A DNA stretch of 64,000 bases from Gemmatimonadota bacterium (GCA_016719105.1 JADKAQ010000019.1:124001-188000), one strand, 5' to 3'. Counted from the first letter of the stretch, positions 25,856 to 34,686 are shown. A program made the numbers and translations. The notes: a model not told the origin generated them from the sequence alone.

Positions 25856-26922
25856 GTCCCCACCTCCACGGCGCCGCGCACGCGCCGCGCGAGGACCGCT
25901 CGCGCGCCGACGATCGCGAGGATGATCATCGCTTCGACCACACTCACGAGGACGAGCGGGACTCCGGCGTCACGCTGCATGGCGGCTGCCCCGGCCTCCA
26001 GGGCGCCCAGCAGTACTCCGCTCAGCAGCACCAGCCCGGGATGCAGTCCGGCGAGCAGGGCTACTGCGATCGCCGTATAGCCGTAGCCCGGCGAGATATT
26101 CTCGTACAGTGCGTAGGTCACCCCCGCCACTTCCACCCCGCCGGCGAGGCCGGCGAGGGCCCCGCTCACGAGGAAGGCCCGGAGGCTGACGGCGGCCACA
26201 TCGACCCCTCCGGCGCTGGCGGCCGCGTGCGGGTTGGCCCCAACGACACGCAGCCGGAAGCCGGCCGAGGTGTTGCGCACCGCGTGCCAGGCGATGAGCG
26301 CCGCGATCACGGCTACGGCGAAGCCGACATGCAGGCGCGTCCCCGGGATGAGCATCGGGAGGTGCGTGGCGGCCGGGAGCGACGACGACTGCGGATAGAT
26401 GCGCGTCGGCTCCTGCAGCGGGCCACGCACGAGGTAGCCCACGCCGTACAGCGCCACGAAGTTCATCATGATCGTGCTGATGACCTCCAGCACGCCGAAG
26501 CGGCGCTTGAGCCAGGCCGGGACGGCAGCCCAGCCCGCACCCGCCGCCGCCGCGGCGACCAGGGCGAGGACCAGGGCGCCGGCGCCTAACGAATCTCCCC
26601 ATCCCAGCGCCACCGCCGACGCGACCGCCGCCCCCGCCAGCAGTTGTCCCTCGGCGCCGATGTTGAGGATCCCCCCCTGGAAGGCCAACGCCACCGCCAG
26701 TCCCGTGAGGATCAACGGCGTTGCTCGCACCAGCGTGGCCGAGAAGACGGCGTACGAACTCCCGGCCGCGCCGCGGACGAGGGCGGTCAACGCGGAGGAG
26801 ACGTCGAAGCCGCTCGCGGCAAGCACCGCCGCCAGCAGGGCGACGATGCCGAGGGCGAGGAGGACCGCGACCGAGAGGGAACCGGCGAACGCCGGCAGGC
26901 GCCCGGGCGCCGGAGCGCTCAT
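25852..26922 (-). CDS. BMP-family ABC transporter permease (NupP/YufP type)
   Basis: 356 residues from ATG 26922; the longer frame to 27003 was rejected because it overlaps the preceding gene's coding end. The segment ALAFQGGILNIGAEGQLLAGA is the signature of the first permease of nucleoside-type systems. LEVISTIMMNFVALY and SGALAGLAGGVEVAGV also match. It forms the channel with the 24935-25855 permease and is energised by the ATPase at 28759-30243. The preceding small gene ends 1 base upstream. Confidence 0.92.
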   Translation of the reverse strand: MSAPAPGRLPAFAGSLSVAVLLALGIVALLAAVLAASGFDVSSALTALVRGAAGSSYAVFSATLVRATPLILTGLAVALAFQGGILNIGAEGQLLAGAAVASAVALGWGDSLGAGALVLALVAAAAAGAGWAAVPAWLKRRFGVLEVISTIMMNFVALYGVGYLVRGPLQEPTRIYPQSSSLPAATHLPMLIPGTRLHVGFAVAVIAALIAWHAVRNTSAGFRLRVVGANPHAAASAGGVDVAAVSLRAFLVSGALAGLAGGVEVAGVTYALYENISPGYGYTAIAVALLAGLHPGLVLLSGVLLGALEAGAAAMQRDAGVPLVLVSVVEAMIILAIVGARAVLARRVRGAVEVGT

Positions 26923-26923
26923 G

Positions 26924-27400
26924 CTACGAGCGTCGCTTGAACACGCGGTACTCGACCACTCCCGTGTCGCACACGGTGCGCGCCTCGGAGTAGGGAATGG
27001 CAAAGTAGGTGTAGGCCCGCACGGTCGCCGTGCGGCCTTTGCAGCTGGCGGCTTTGGAGACGGTGCCGCGCGCGCCGATGCTGGCGGCGCCTGGCGCAGG
27101 GGCGGTCGCGCTGTCCACGCGCATCACCCGGAGCGCCTGCACGATCCCCAGTCGCTCCAGCGGGTGATCCCACAGCGACAATGCGGTGATCTTGGCCTGC
27201 TGCGCGTAGGCGCGCGAGGCGAACGGGACGAGGTCGAGTCCGTCGCCGATGACCCAGCGCGGGACCGCCGCCCCCAGCGTGAGCACCACCACCTTCCACC
27301 CGATGCTGATCCCGACGAGGATCATCCACGGCTTGACGCGCCGCGCAGCCTTGGCGGGCGGCGCGACCTTCGGCAGCGTCTGCGGAGTCGGGACAGGCAT
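26924..27400 (-). CDS. Small single-span membrane protein of unknown function
   Basis: 158 residues from ATG 27400. A basic, Pro-rich N-terminus precedes one hydrophobic segment (WMILVGISIGWKVVVLTLGA) and a soluble domain with two cysteines (AASCKG, RTVCDTG). No known motif. It lies between the MFS gene (87 bases upstream) and the first permease (1 base downstream), so it is part of the transporter operon. Whether it has a role in the importer is unknown. Confidence 0.65.
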   Translation of the reverse strand: MPVPTPQTLPKVAPPAKAARRVKPWMILVGISIGWKVVVLTLGAAVPRWVIGDGLDLVPFASRAYAQQAKITALSLWDHPLERLGIVQALRVMRVDSATAPAPGAASIGARGTVSKAASCKGRTATVRAYTYFAIPYSEARTVCDTGVVEYRVFKRRS

Positions 27401-27487
27401 ACGCGTGGATATTACTCGAATGACACGCGGACGAGCCAACGCGACAGCGCGGCAGGGTGTCCCGCTGTCACCAGAACATGAACGAGG

Positions 27488-28756
27488 TCAGCCGTGTCGC
27501 ACTCGCCCGTGACGCTCCAGCGGACGCAGGCGCCACATGGCCCCAATGCCCAGTATCGGCCCGATCGCCAGCGGGAGATACGCCCATTCCCATCCCCACC
27601 AGGCGACCCACGTCGGGACCATCCGGATCGTGACCATCGTGAGCAGGAAGCCCGACGCGGTCTGCACGGTCACCGCCGTCCCGACGTAGTCCCCGGGCGA
27701 AAACTCGGTGACGGCCGCCGAGAACTGCGCCGAATCGGCGACGACCGAGGCGCCCCACACCAGAGAGATGACGATGAGCACGATGATCGGGGCACCAAGG
27801 GCCGGGCCGATCGCGATGGCGCAGGCACCGCTGATCGCCATCGCGACGATCGTGACGTTGCTGCGTCCTGCCGAATCGGCGATGCGCCCGGCCACCACTG
27901 AGCCGATTGCCCCTGCCCCGATCGACGCAAAGGCCATGGTGGGCGCGAGCCATCCGGGGGCGAGGTACCGCTCCACGGCCGCTCGCCAGAACAGGCCGAT
28001 CGTGCTCCACATGGCGTACAGCTCCCACATGTGGCCGAGATAGCCGAGCGAGGCCAGGCGTGCCCCGCGATTTCGCAGCACCTGCCCGAGCGCCCGGGGG
28101 TCGAAGCGCGCCGAACGTCCCTGAAACGGGCCCTCTCGAACGAGCGTGCCAAACAGGACTCCTCCGATCGCGGCGCACGCAGCGGCGAGCAGGACGAGCG
28201 AACGCCACGCGGTGGTGGAGACGGTGAGCGCGAGCAGGTGCGGAACGGCCGACCCCAACGTCGTTCCACCAACCAGCGCGCCAATCGCGGTCCCGCGCCG
28301 TGTCGTGGTCCAGCCGGCGGCAAGCTTGATTCCCGGTGGGTACACGCCGGCCAGCGCGACGCCGACGGCAATTCGGAGCCCGACAGCGCCAGCGCCTCCG
28401 ATGCCGGGGAGGACCAGCGCGGCCGTGGCCGCCGCGGCGAGAAAGGCACTCCACATCGCCAGTCGCGCCGGCCGCCAGCGATCGCTCAAGAGCAGCGCGG
28501 CGCTGACTGTGGAGCCGATGACGAAGCCCAGCTGGACCCCGAGCGTGAGCCAGATGGCGCTCCCTCCCGAAGCACCCACGCCCCACTCGGCCGCCATCGC
28601 CTGCGCGACCACGGTGGCGCTGAACCACGGCGACATCCCCAGGACGACGGCGAGCAAGAGGATGGAGAGCTGCGTCGCGACTCGTGCGCGCGCGGGCGGC
28701 AGCGCCGGCGGAGGAGACGCGGAGGGGGCGCCAGGAGCCGCGCTGACCGGCGCCAC
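27488..28756 (-). CDS. MFS transporter (CynX/NimT-like)
   Basis: 422 residues with about 12 transmembrane segments. MSPWFSATVVAQAM near the start and GVYPPGIKLAAGWTTTRRGTAIG in TM4-5 fit MFS efflux or anion-type carriers. The C-terminal half includes GYLGHMWELYAMWS. The gene begins 2 bases after the ABC ATPase stop, on the same strand, and interrupts an otherwise standard BMP ABC operon. The substrate may match that of the importer or its breakdown products, by inference only. Confidence 0.82.
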   Translation of the reverse strand: MAPVSAAPGAPSASPPPALPPARARVATQLSILLLAVVLGMSPWFSATVVAQAMAAEWGVGASGGSAIWLTLGVQLGFVIGSTVSAALLLSDRWRPARLAMWSAFLAAAATAALVLPGIGGAGAVGLRIAVGVALAGVYPPGIKLAAGWTTTRRGTAIGALVGGTTLGSAVPHLLALTVSTTAWRSLVLLAAACAAIGGVLFGTLVREGPFQGRSARFDPRALGQVLRNRGARLASLGYLGHMWELYAMWSTIGLFWRAAVERYLAPGWLAPTMAFASIGAGAIGSVVAGRIADSAGRSNVTIVAMAISGACAIAIGPALGAPIIVLIVISLVWGASVVADSAQFSAAVTEFSPGDYVGTAVTVQTASGFLLTMVTIRMVPTWVAWWGWEWAYLPLAIGPILGIGAMWRLRPLERHGRVRHG

Positions 28757-28758
28757 GA

Positions 28759-30243
28759 CTACTCGGCGCCGAGCATCGCGCGGCCCACGGTCTCTCGTGT
28801 CGGCGGCACCACAGCGAGCAGTTGCCCTGCGTGCACGACGAACATGCGATCGGCGAGCCCGAGAACCTCATCCAGGTCGCTCGAGTAGAGTACGACGCCG
28901 CTTCCGTCGTCGGCCGCCGCGCGTAGCTGTTCGAGCACGGCGGCCGTGGCGCGGATATCGAGGCCACGCGTCGGGTTCTCGGCCACGACCATCGCCGGGC
29001 GATCGGCCAGCTCGCGCCCGAGCACCAGCTTCTGCTGGTTACCGCCCGAGAGTGCGCGCCCGGCGGCGCCGGCGCCTGGCCCCCGTACGTCGAAGCGCTC
29101 GATCACCTTGGCGGTGGCGGCGCGCAGAGCGGACCACGGCATGCGCCCCCGCCGCGCGCCAAGCCCTCGCAGCGCGACGTTTTCGACGAGCGACATGTCG
29201 AGGACCATCGCATCGCGGTGACGATCCTCGGGAATGAAGGCGATGTTCGCCGGGAGCGTCAGGTGGCCGCTCGTGGGAGCGAGCCGCCCGGCAAGGAGTC
29301 GCAGGAGTTCGTGCTGTCCCGACCCTTCCACCGCGGCAATGCCGACGATCTCTCCCGAGTGGACGTCGAGCGAGGCGTCGCGCAACGCGACGCCTCCGCG
29401 CGAATCGGCGACGCTGACGGTGCGCAGCGATGCGATGACCGTCTCCGCGCCGAAGTCCTGCGGGGCCGTGTGCTCGGCCACTCCCTGGCGCGGAGCCGCC
29501 GCACGTGTTGCCGCGGCGGTGGCGCCGGCGCCGGCGTCCTCCCCAAGGAGGGCCGCGACGAGCGTTGGTTCATCGAGCGTGCGCGCGGCACCGGAGCGCA
29601 CGGTGCGCCCCCGTCGCAGGACGGTCACGTCGTCGGCCACCGCGAGCGCTTCGCGCAGTTTGTGCGTGATGAGGACTACGGCTCGCCCTTCGTCGCGAAA
29701 GCGGCGTACCCAGCGCATGAGCTCATCGGCTTCCTCGGGGGCGAGCACGGCGGTGGGTTCGTCGAGGATGAGCAGCCGCGCATCGCGGGCGAGCGCCTTG
29801 ACGATCTCGAGCCGCTGTTGCGCGCCCACCGGGAGCGTCTCGACACGGGCGGACGGGTCGAGCACGAGCCCGGTGCGCTCGCCGAGGCGGCGCACGCGAT
29901 CGGCCGCCGTGGCCGCGTCGTACCGGCCGCGCATGCCTAACGCCACGTTCTCGGCGACGGTCATCGCCGGGACGAGCGTGAAGTGCTGGTGGACCATCCC
30001 CACGCCGCGCGCGATCGCATCGGCGCTGGAGCGAAAGTGCGCCGGCGCTCCAAAGACGCGCAGCGACCCTGCATCGGGGCGCTGCATGCCGTAGGCGATG
30101 CGCATGAGCGTCGTCTTCCCTGCCCCGTTTTCCCCGAGCAAGGCGTGCACCGTTCCCTCGCGCACCTGCAGCGATGCGCCGGCGAGTGCCTCGATCGCGC
30201 CGAACGACTTGTGGAGCTGGTCGATCTCGAGGGCCAGGGTCAC
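28759..30243 (-). CDS. BMP-family ABC transporter ATP-binding protein with two ATPase domains
   Basis: 494 residues from GTG 30243. The first domain is complete: Walker A GENGAGKTT, Q-loop QHFTL, Walker B LLILDEPTAVL, and H in LITHKL. The second, C-terminal domain keeps LSGGNQQKL and NPTRGLD but has a degenerate Walker A (AVEGSGQ), as usual in sugar- and nucleoside-type double ATPases. It energises uptake with the two permeases. GTG overlaps the Nif3 stop by 4 bases (GTGA), giving translational coupling. A 135-residue N-terminal extension of the frame lies over the Nif3 gene and is not real. Confidence 0.94.
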   Translation of the reverse strand: MTLALEIDQLHKSFGAIEALAGASLQVREGTVHALLGENGAGKTTLMRIAYGMQRPDAGSLRVFGAPAHFRSSADAIARGVGMVHQHFTLVPAMTVAENVALGMRGRYDAATAADRVRRLGERTGLVLDPSARVETLPVGAQQRLEIVKALARDARLLILDEPTAVLAPEEADELMRWVRRFRDEGRAVVLITHKLREALAVADDVTVLRRGRTVRSGAARTLDEPTLVAALLGEDAGAGATAAATRAAAPRQGVAEHTAPQDFGAETVIASLRTVSVADSRGGVALRDASLDVHSGEIVGIAAVEGSGQHELLRLLAGRLAPTSGHLTLPANIAFIPEDRHRDAMVLDMSLVENVALRGLGARRGRMPWSALRAATAKVIERFDVRGPGAGAAGRALSGGNQQKLVLGRELADRPAMVVAENPTRGLDIRATAAVLEQLRAAADDGSGVVLYSSDLDEVLGLADRMFVVHAGQLLAVVPPTRETVGRAMLGAE

Positions 30244-31013
30244 GACCCGGTCGGCAGGAACAGGAAGGTGGTCGGCAGGTCGAACTGCTCGCCGACCACG
30301 TCGGCGAGCGCGCAGACGCCAAGCGTCTCGGTGGCGTAGTGACCGGCGTAGATGATCACCACGCCGGCGTCGGCCGCATCGACGGTGGTGTGGTGCGGTC
30401 CCTCGCCGACGATGAGCGTGTCGATGCCGCGCGCCTGCGCGTCGCGGATCTCCTTCGAGCCCGCCCCCGCCCCCGTGATGATCGCCCAGCGCTGCGTCTG
30501 GCGTCGCTCGTCCATCCACGAGGCACGGGCGCGCCCGCCGAACTTCGTGGCGAACGCGTCGGCGCGCGCGAGCAGCTCGGCGGTCGTGAGCGACGTCTCA
30601 CCCGCGACACCGATCGGGACCCCCTCGTAGGCGCCAAAACGCTCGGTCGGCTCGAGCCCGAGCGCGGCGGCGAGGCGGGCATTGTTGCCGAGGAGCGGAT
30701 GTGCGTCGAGCGGGAGGTGCGAGGCGTACACCGCCACGTCGTGCTGGATGAGTCGGTGCAGCCGCTCGTATACCTGACCGGTGATGCGCTGCGCACCGCC
30801 CCAGAACATCCCATGGTGCAGGATGAGGAAGTTGGCGTCGGCGGCGAGCACCGCGTCGATCGTGCGTCCGGAGAAGTCAACCGCGGCCGCGACCCGTCGC
30901 ACGGGACCGCGATGATCCAGCTGCAGTCCGTTGAGCGCCCCTGGGTAGTCGGGAAAGGCGCGCGACTCCAGCAGTTCGTCGAGCCAGACGGCGATGTCGG
31001 CGGCGGAAGTCAT
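30240..31013 (-). CDS. Nif3-like dinuclear metal-centre protein
   Basis: 257 residues. N-terminal pattern DELLESRAFPDYPGALNGLQ, the metal-binding LILHHGMFWGG, and C-terminal GEGPHH and YAGHYATETLG make up the dimetal site of the YbgI/Nif3 family. The family forms hexameric toroids; biochemical function is unsettled (often mislabelled GTP cyclohydrolase). It is 2 bases downstream of the BMP lipoprotein gene and overlaps the ATPase start by 4 bases. Its position inside a nucleoside-type importer operon is the interesting feature. Confidence 0.93.
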   Translation of the reverse strand: MTSAADIAVWLDELLESRAFPDYPGALNGLQLDHRGPVRRVAAAVDFSGRTIDAVLAADANFLILHHGMFWGGAQRITGQVYERLHRLIQHDVAVYASHLPLDAHPLLGNNARLAAALGLEPTERFGAYEGVPIGVAGETSLTTAELLARADAFATKFGGRARASWMDERRQTQRWAIITGAGAGSKEIRDAQARGIDTLIVGEGPHHTTVDAADAGVVIIYAGHYATETLGVCALADVVGEQFDLPTTFLFLPTGS

Positions 31014-31015
31014 CG

Positions 31016-32056
31016 TTAGGGGGTGGGCGGGAAAGGGCGCCCCGGTTCGATCTTGATCCTCCCCGCGGCGATCCCGGCCTTGACCGAGTCGACGGCGACG
31101 AGCACCGCAGGCGGGATCGCCGACTTCAGGGCCTCGTTGAGCTCGAGACGCACGGCATCGGCATTCGACCCCATCGGTACAACGCGCGGCACGAAGGTGC
31201 CGGCCGCAATGTCGCGCGCGACGGAAAGGAAGGCATGCGGAACGTCGACCACCACGCTCCCCACGACGACCTCAGGGGCGACGGCGTTCTGGTTGGAGTT
31301 GGACCCGAACACGTACGTCTTTCCCGATTCACGCGCCGCCTGAAAGACGCCGAGCCCCGCCGCATCGGCGTTCTGGAACAGGACATCCGCCTTGCGTGCG
31401 ATCTGCGCGAGCGCCTGCTCCTTTCCTGCGCTCGCGTCTTCCCATGAGCCGATGTACGAGACGAGGACCTGCACATTCGGGTTCACGGCTTTGGCGCCGT
31501 CGGCGAAGGCCTTGAAGGAGTCCTTCACCGGTGGGAGCTCGGTGCCGCCGATGGCGCCGATGACGTTCGTCTTCGTCATCGCGCCGGCGATCATCCCGGC
31601 CATATAGGAAGGCTCCTCAAAGGCGAACCGAATGCCAGCCAGGTTTGGGCCGCTGGTGTTCCCCGACGTCGTCACGAAGATGGTCTTGGGGAACTCCGGG
31701 GCCACACGCCCTGCCGCGTCCTGGAACTCGAAGCCGTGGCCAAAGACGATGGTGTAGCCCTGGGCGCCGTAGAGCCTGAAGTTCTCCTCGAACTCGGCTG
31801 GCGTCTTGGTCTGAATGTGGCTGACAGCGGCGCCGAGCGAATCGCGGATGCGCATCAGTCCGGCGTAGGCGCTCCCGTTCCAGGACTGATCGGAGATCGG
31901 CCCGGGGGTCAGGAGGGCGACGCGCATGGTGGGCGCTGCCGTGGAGTCGGCGGTGGCGCCACCCTTCTCCCCCGATCCGCTGCATGCGGCGAGCGCGAGG
32001 GTGATCGCCGTGTGGACGACGATGTGGAGACGTGTGGAAAATCGCGACGCGCTCAC
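31016..32056 (-). CDS. BMP-family ABC transporter substrate-binding lipoprotein
   Basis: 346 residues from GTG 32056. A lipobox ALAAC places the lipidated Cys at 25. The body is a periplasmic-binding fold: MRVALLTPGPISDQSWN at the start, GYTIVFGHGFEFQD, and FVTTSGNTSGPNLAGIRFAFEE, all Bmp/PnrA/Med-like. Homologues bind purine nucleosides and related compounds. It is the first gene of the leftward operon that includes Nif3, an ATPase, an MFS protein, a small membrane protein, two permeases and a phosphoesterase. The exact ligand is not readable. Confidence 0.93.
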   Translation of the reverse strand: MSASRFSTRLHIVVHTAITLALAACSGSGEKGGATADSTAAPTMRVALLTPGPISDQSWNGSAYAGLMRIRDSLGAAVSHIQTKTPAEFEENFRLYGAQGYTIVFGHGFEFQDAAGRVAPEFPKTIFVTTSGNTSGPNLAGIRFAFEEPSYMAGMIAGAMTKTNVIGAIGGTELPPVKDSFKAFADGAKAVNPNVQVLVSYIGSWEDASAGKEQALAQIARKADVLFQNADAAGLGVFQAARESGKTYVFGSNSNQNAVAPEVVVGSVVVDVPHAFLSVARDIAAGTFVPRVVPMGSNADAVRLELNEALKSAIPPAVLVAVDSVKAGIAAGRIKIEPGRPFPPTP

Positions 32057-32176
32057 AGCGAAAACCTCGGGAAGATGTTCGGTCCGTGGGAGATGTGCCG
32101 ATGTAGAGAAACAGATGCTCCCCGGACGTACCCACGTTGGGCTACCGAGGGCGCCAACCCCCTTCCCTCCGTCGGG

Positions 32177-32623
32177 CTACCCCTCGGCGACCAGTCCCAT
32201 GGCGGGTTGTCCGGCGGCCGGGGTGTGGCGGGCGATCGCGGCCGGGTCACCCATGCGCACGTTGCCGTTGATGGTGCCGCCTTCGTACACGACCATGCTC
32301 TTGGTAAGGATGTCGCCTTCCACGCTGGATGTTCCCTGAACTTCCACGCGTTCGCTCGCGACGACGTTCCCGACGACCGTGCCGCCGAGGATGGCATCCA
32401 TGGCGTGGATGTCGCCGTGGATCGTGCCGCCCTTGCCGAGCAGGAGCTGCCGTGCGCCGCGTACCGACCCTTCGACGACGCCTTCGACCTTGATGACGCC
32501 GCTGCTCTCGATGTCGCCGACGACGCGCATGCCGCTGCCGATCACGGACATCGAGGATTCGGCGCTGCCGGAGTCAAGTCGGGTGGCCGGGCGATCGCCG
32601 GCGGTCTTGTTGAAGATGGCCAT
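32177..32623 (-). CDS. Bactofilin
   Basis: 148 residues. Residues about 25-120 form the bactofilin right-handed beta-helix with repeated Gly-Val-Val turns (VVGDIESSGVIKVEGVVEGSV, GGTIHGDIHAMDAILGGTVVGNV). The tails are short and disordered. Bactofilins polymerise without nucleotide and act as cell-shape or chromosome-positioning scaffolds. It is downstream of parAB on the same strand, 78 bases after parB, with a G-rich tract in the gap. That linkage suggests a role in ParABS positioning, as known in Myxococcus. Confidence 0.92.
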   Translation of the reverse strand: MAIFNKTAGDRPATRLDSGSAESSMSVIGSGMRVVGDIESSGVIKVEGVVEGSVRGARQLLLGKGGTIHGDIHAMDAILGGTVVGNVVASERVEVQGTSSVEGDILTKSMVVYEGGTINGNVRMGDPAAIARHTPAAGQPAMGLVAEG

Positions 32624-32635
32624 GGGAGGTGGTGC

Positions 32636-32683
32636 GGGCGTGGGGTCGCGGGAGTGAGGGAGGGACGGCCAGCGGGGGGGGGG
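32636..32683 (+). other. G-rich tract with G-quadruplex pattern and G10 run
   Basis: Five runs of three or more G at 32636-38, 32642-45, 32650-52, 32658-60 and 32662-64, with loops of 1-5 bases, meet the G3+N1-7 quadruplex rule. They are followed by a run of ten G at 32674-32683. The tract fills the gap between parB and bactofilin on the strand opposite their coding strand. Confidence 0.6.
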
Positions 32684-32701
32684 CGAGCGCCGCGGCAGTC
32701 G

Positions 32702-33652
32702 TTAGGCGTCGTCGAGCGAGCGCCCGAGGATCGTCTCGAGCAGGCGATGGAGGTCGTCGGCCGAGTAGAAGCGAACGGAGATGTCGCCCTTCGACTCGCC
32801 TTCGACGGTGATGCGCACGTCGGTTTGGAGGTGCCGTCGCAGGAGTTCGGTGAGGCGACGCAACTCGGCCGACTGCGCGTCGCGCGGGCGGTCGGCGGCG
32901 GGGCGCCCGGTCTTGGGGCGCGCTGCATCGGCCGGGCGTGCCTCTTGGGCAATGCGCTCGGCTTCGCGCACGGAGAGTCCGCGCTCCACCACCTGCCGGG
33001 CCGTCTCGAGCATGAGGCGCTCGTTGGGCATGGCGAGCAGCGCGCGGGCATGGCCTAACGAGATCACCCCTTCGCGCAGGAGGCGCTTGATGCCCTCCGG
33101 CAGCTGCAACACGCGCAGCAGGTTGGCGACGGTCGAGCGATCCTTGCCGACGGCCTCGGCGACTTGCTGCTGCGTGAGGGCGAACTCCTCGATGAGGCGC
33201 TGGAAGCCGAGGGCCTCGTCGAGCGGGTTGAGGTCGGCGCGCTGGAGATTCTCGATGAGGGCGAGCGTGAGCATCTCGCGGTCGTCGAGTGTCTTCACGA
33301 TGGCCGGGATCTCGCCCCAGCCCAGGCGGGTGGCGGCGCGAAAGCGCCGCTCGCCGGCGACGAGTTCAAAGCCCCCCTCGGCGCGTTCGCGCACGGTGAC
33401 CGGCTGGAGCAATCCGCTGGCGCGGATGGAGTTTTCGAGGTCGGTGAGTTCCTCGGGCTTGAACTCGCGGCGGGGCTGGAACGGGTTGGGGCGAATGTCG
33501 GCGATCGGGATGGTGCGATAGGGCGTGGGCGCTGCAGGGGCAGTCTCGGAGGCGGCGACCGGGACCTGCGGGGCGCCCGCGGCGGCGATCAGGGCTTCGA
33601 GCCCTCGTCCAAGGCGACGCGGTTTTTCGGTCATGTTGCCGTCGAGGGCCAT
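32702..33652 (-). CDS. parB: Chromosome-partitioning protein ParB
   Basis: 316 residues; ATG 33634 (MTEKPRRLGRG) is an alternative start. The N-terminal CTPase motif GERRFRAA (100-107) is present, as is the ParB/Srx box ENLQRADLNPLDEA. The HTH that reads parS is TQQQVAEAVGKDRSTVANLLR, with a dimerisation domain at the C-terminus (QTDVRITVEGESKGDISVRF). It spreads from parS as a CTP-dependent clamp. Two perfect parS sites lie at 34579 and 34673, upstream of parA. The parB stop codon lies within a GCCTAAC heptamer. Confidence 0.96.
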   Translation of the reverse strand: MALDGNMTEKPRRLGRGLEALIAAAGAPQVPVAASETAPAAPTPYRTIPIADIRPNPFQPRREFKPEELTDLENSIRASGLLQPVTVRERAEGGFELVAGERRFRAATRLGWGEIPAIVKTLDDREMLTLALIENLQRADLNPLDEALGFQRLIEEFALTQQQVAEAVGKDRSTVANLLRVLQLPEGIKRLLREGVISLGHARALLAMPNERLMLETARQVVERGLSVREAERIAQEARPADAARPKTGRPAADRPRDAQSAELRRLTELLRRHLQTDVRITVEGESKGDISVRFYSADDLHRLLETILGRSLDDA

Positions 33653-33691
33653 GTGGAAAGACGTCTGGAGTATCGAGAAGGGGAAATCTCG

Positions 33692-34501
33692 CTAAGCCTG
33701 GCGAGGCTTATCATCGGCGCCAGCGGAAACATGCGTTCCCAGTCGCTGTATAACCTCTTTTGCAGCACTGAGATAGGCGACTGCGCCGACGGATCCGACA
33801 TCGTAGACGATGATTGGCTTACCGAAGCTCGGGGCTTCGGCGAGGCGAACGTTTCTAGGGATGACGGCGTCGAAGACCTTCGGGCCAAAGTACGCTCGGG
33901 CGTCGCCGGCAACCTGGCGCGAGAGGTTCAGGCGGGCGTCATACATCGTGAGCAGGACGCCGTCGACGACAAGGAGCTCGTTGAGGGCGCGCTGTACGAG
34001 TTGGATGGTGTTGAGGAGTTGGCTCAACCCCTCGAGCGCGAAGTACTCGCACTGGAGTGGAATGAGGACCCCGTTCGCGGTCGCCAGCATGTTGACCGTG
34101 ATCAGCCCCAGCGACGGGGGACAATCGATGAGGACGAAGTCGTAGTCGTCGCGGACTTGGTCCAGCGCACGTCGCATGGCGTGCTCGCGATGCTCGACAT
34201 CCACGAGTTCGATTTCAGCTGCCGCGAGATCCGCGGTGGCAGGCATGAGATCGAGGGAGCGGAACTGGACTGAGCGAATGATGGCGTCGCGTGTGGGAGC
34301 GAGGGCCAGCAGTGCATCGTACGTGGTGCGCTTGATCTCGCCTCTGTCGACGCCGAGTCCGCTGGTCGCGTTCCCCTGCGGATCCGCGTCGATGAGCAGT
34401 GTTCGCTGTTCGGCTGCGGCGAGCGCTGCTGCCAGGTTCACAGCGGTGGTAGTCTTGCCGACGCCTCCCTTCTGGTTTGCGACGGCGATGATTCTTGCCA
34501 C
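33692..34501 (-). CDS. parA: Chromosome-partitioning ATPase ParA (Soj)
   Basis: 269 residues from GTG 34501 (ARIIAVANQKGGVGKTTTA), where the deviant Walker A KGGVGKTT sits correctly near residue 10. A longer frame to ATG 34594 would start inside the parS site (the palindrome itself translates to FHVK) and adds a Pro-rich stretch, so I prefer the short form. Other motifs: DADPQGNATSGLG and LIDCPPSLG. ParA-ATP binds DNA and moves ParB-parS complexes. parB follows after 39 bases. Confidence 0.94.
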   Translation of the reverse strand: MARIIAVANQKGGVGKTTTAVNLAAALAAAEQRTLLIDADPQGNATSGLGVDRGEIKRTTYDALLALAPTRDAIIRSVQFRSLDLMPATADLAAAEIELVDVEHREHAMRRALDQVRDDYDFVLIDCPPSLGLITVNMLATANGVLIPLQCEYFALEGLSQLLNTIQLVQRALNELLVVDGVLLTMYDARLNLSRQVAGDARAYFGPKVFDAVIPRNVRLAEAPSFGKPIIVYDVGSVGAVAYLSAAKEVIQRLGTHVSAGADDKPRQA

Positions 34502-34578
34502 GAGTGCGATGCCGGGGATTGGCGTGGTGGGAGTGCGAGGGGGCGGAATATCGCCTCGACCGCGGGATGGTGCCAGCG

Positions 34579-34592
34579 GTTTCACGTGAAAC
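34579..34592. promoter_or_regulatory. parS centromere site 1
   Basis: Exact 14-base palindrome GTTTCACGTGAAAC, the universal chromosomal parS core bound by ParB. It overlaps the 5' end of the longest parA frame. Confidence 0.95.
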
Positions 34593-34672
34593 ATCCGCCA
34601 CCTCGGGGCTCAACAGGCGGGCTAGGCGGAAGGCAGATCCGACGGCGCACCGCTCAGACTGAACGTGGGCAC

Positions 34673-34686
34673 GTTTCACGTGAAAC
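34673..34686. promoter_or_regulatory. parS centromere site 2
   Basis: Second exact GTTTCACGTGAAAC copy, 94 bases from the first (start to start). Both lie upstream of parA, about 26 kb from dnaA, consistent with parS clustering near the origin. Confidence 0.95.
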
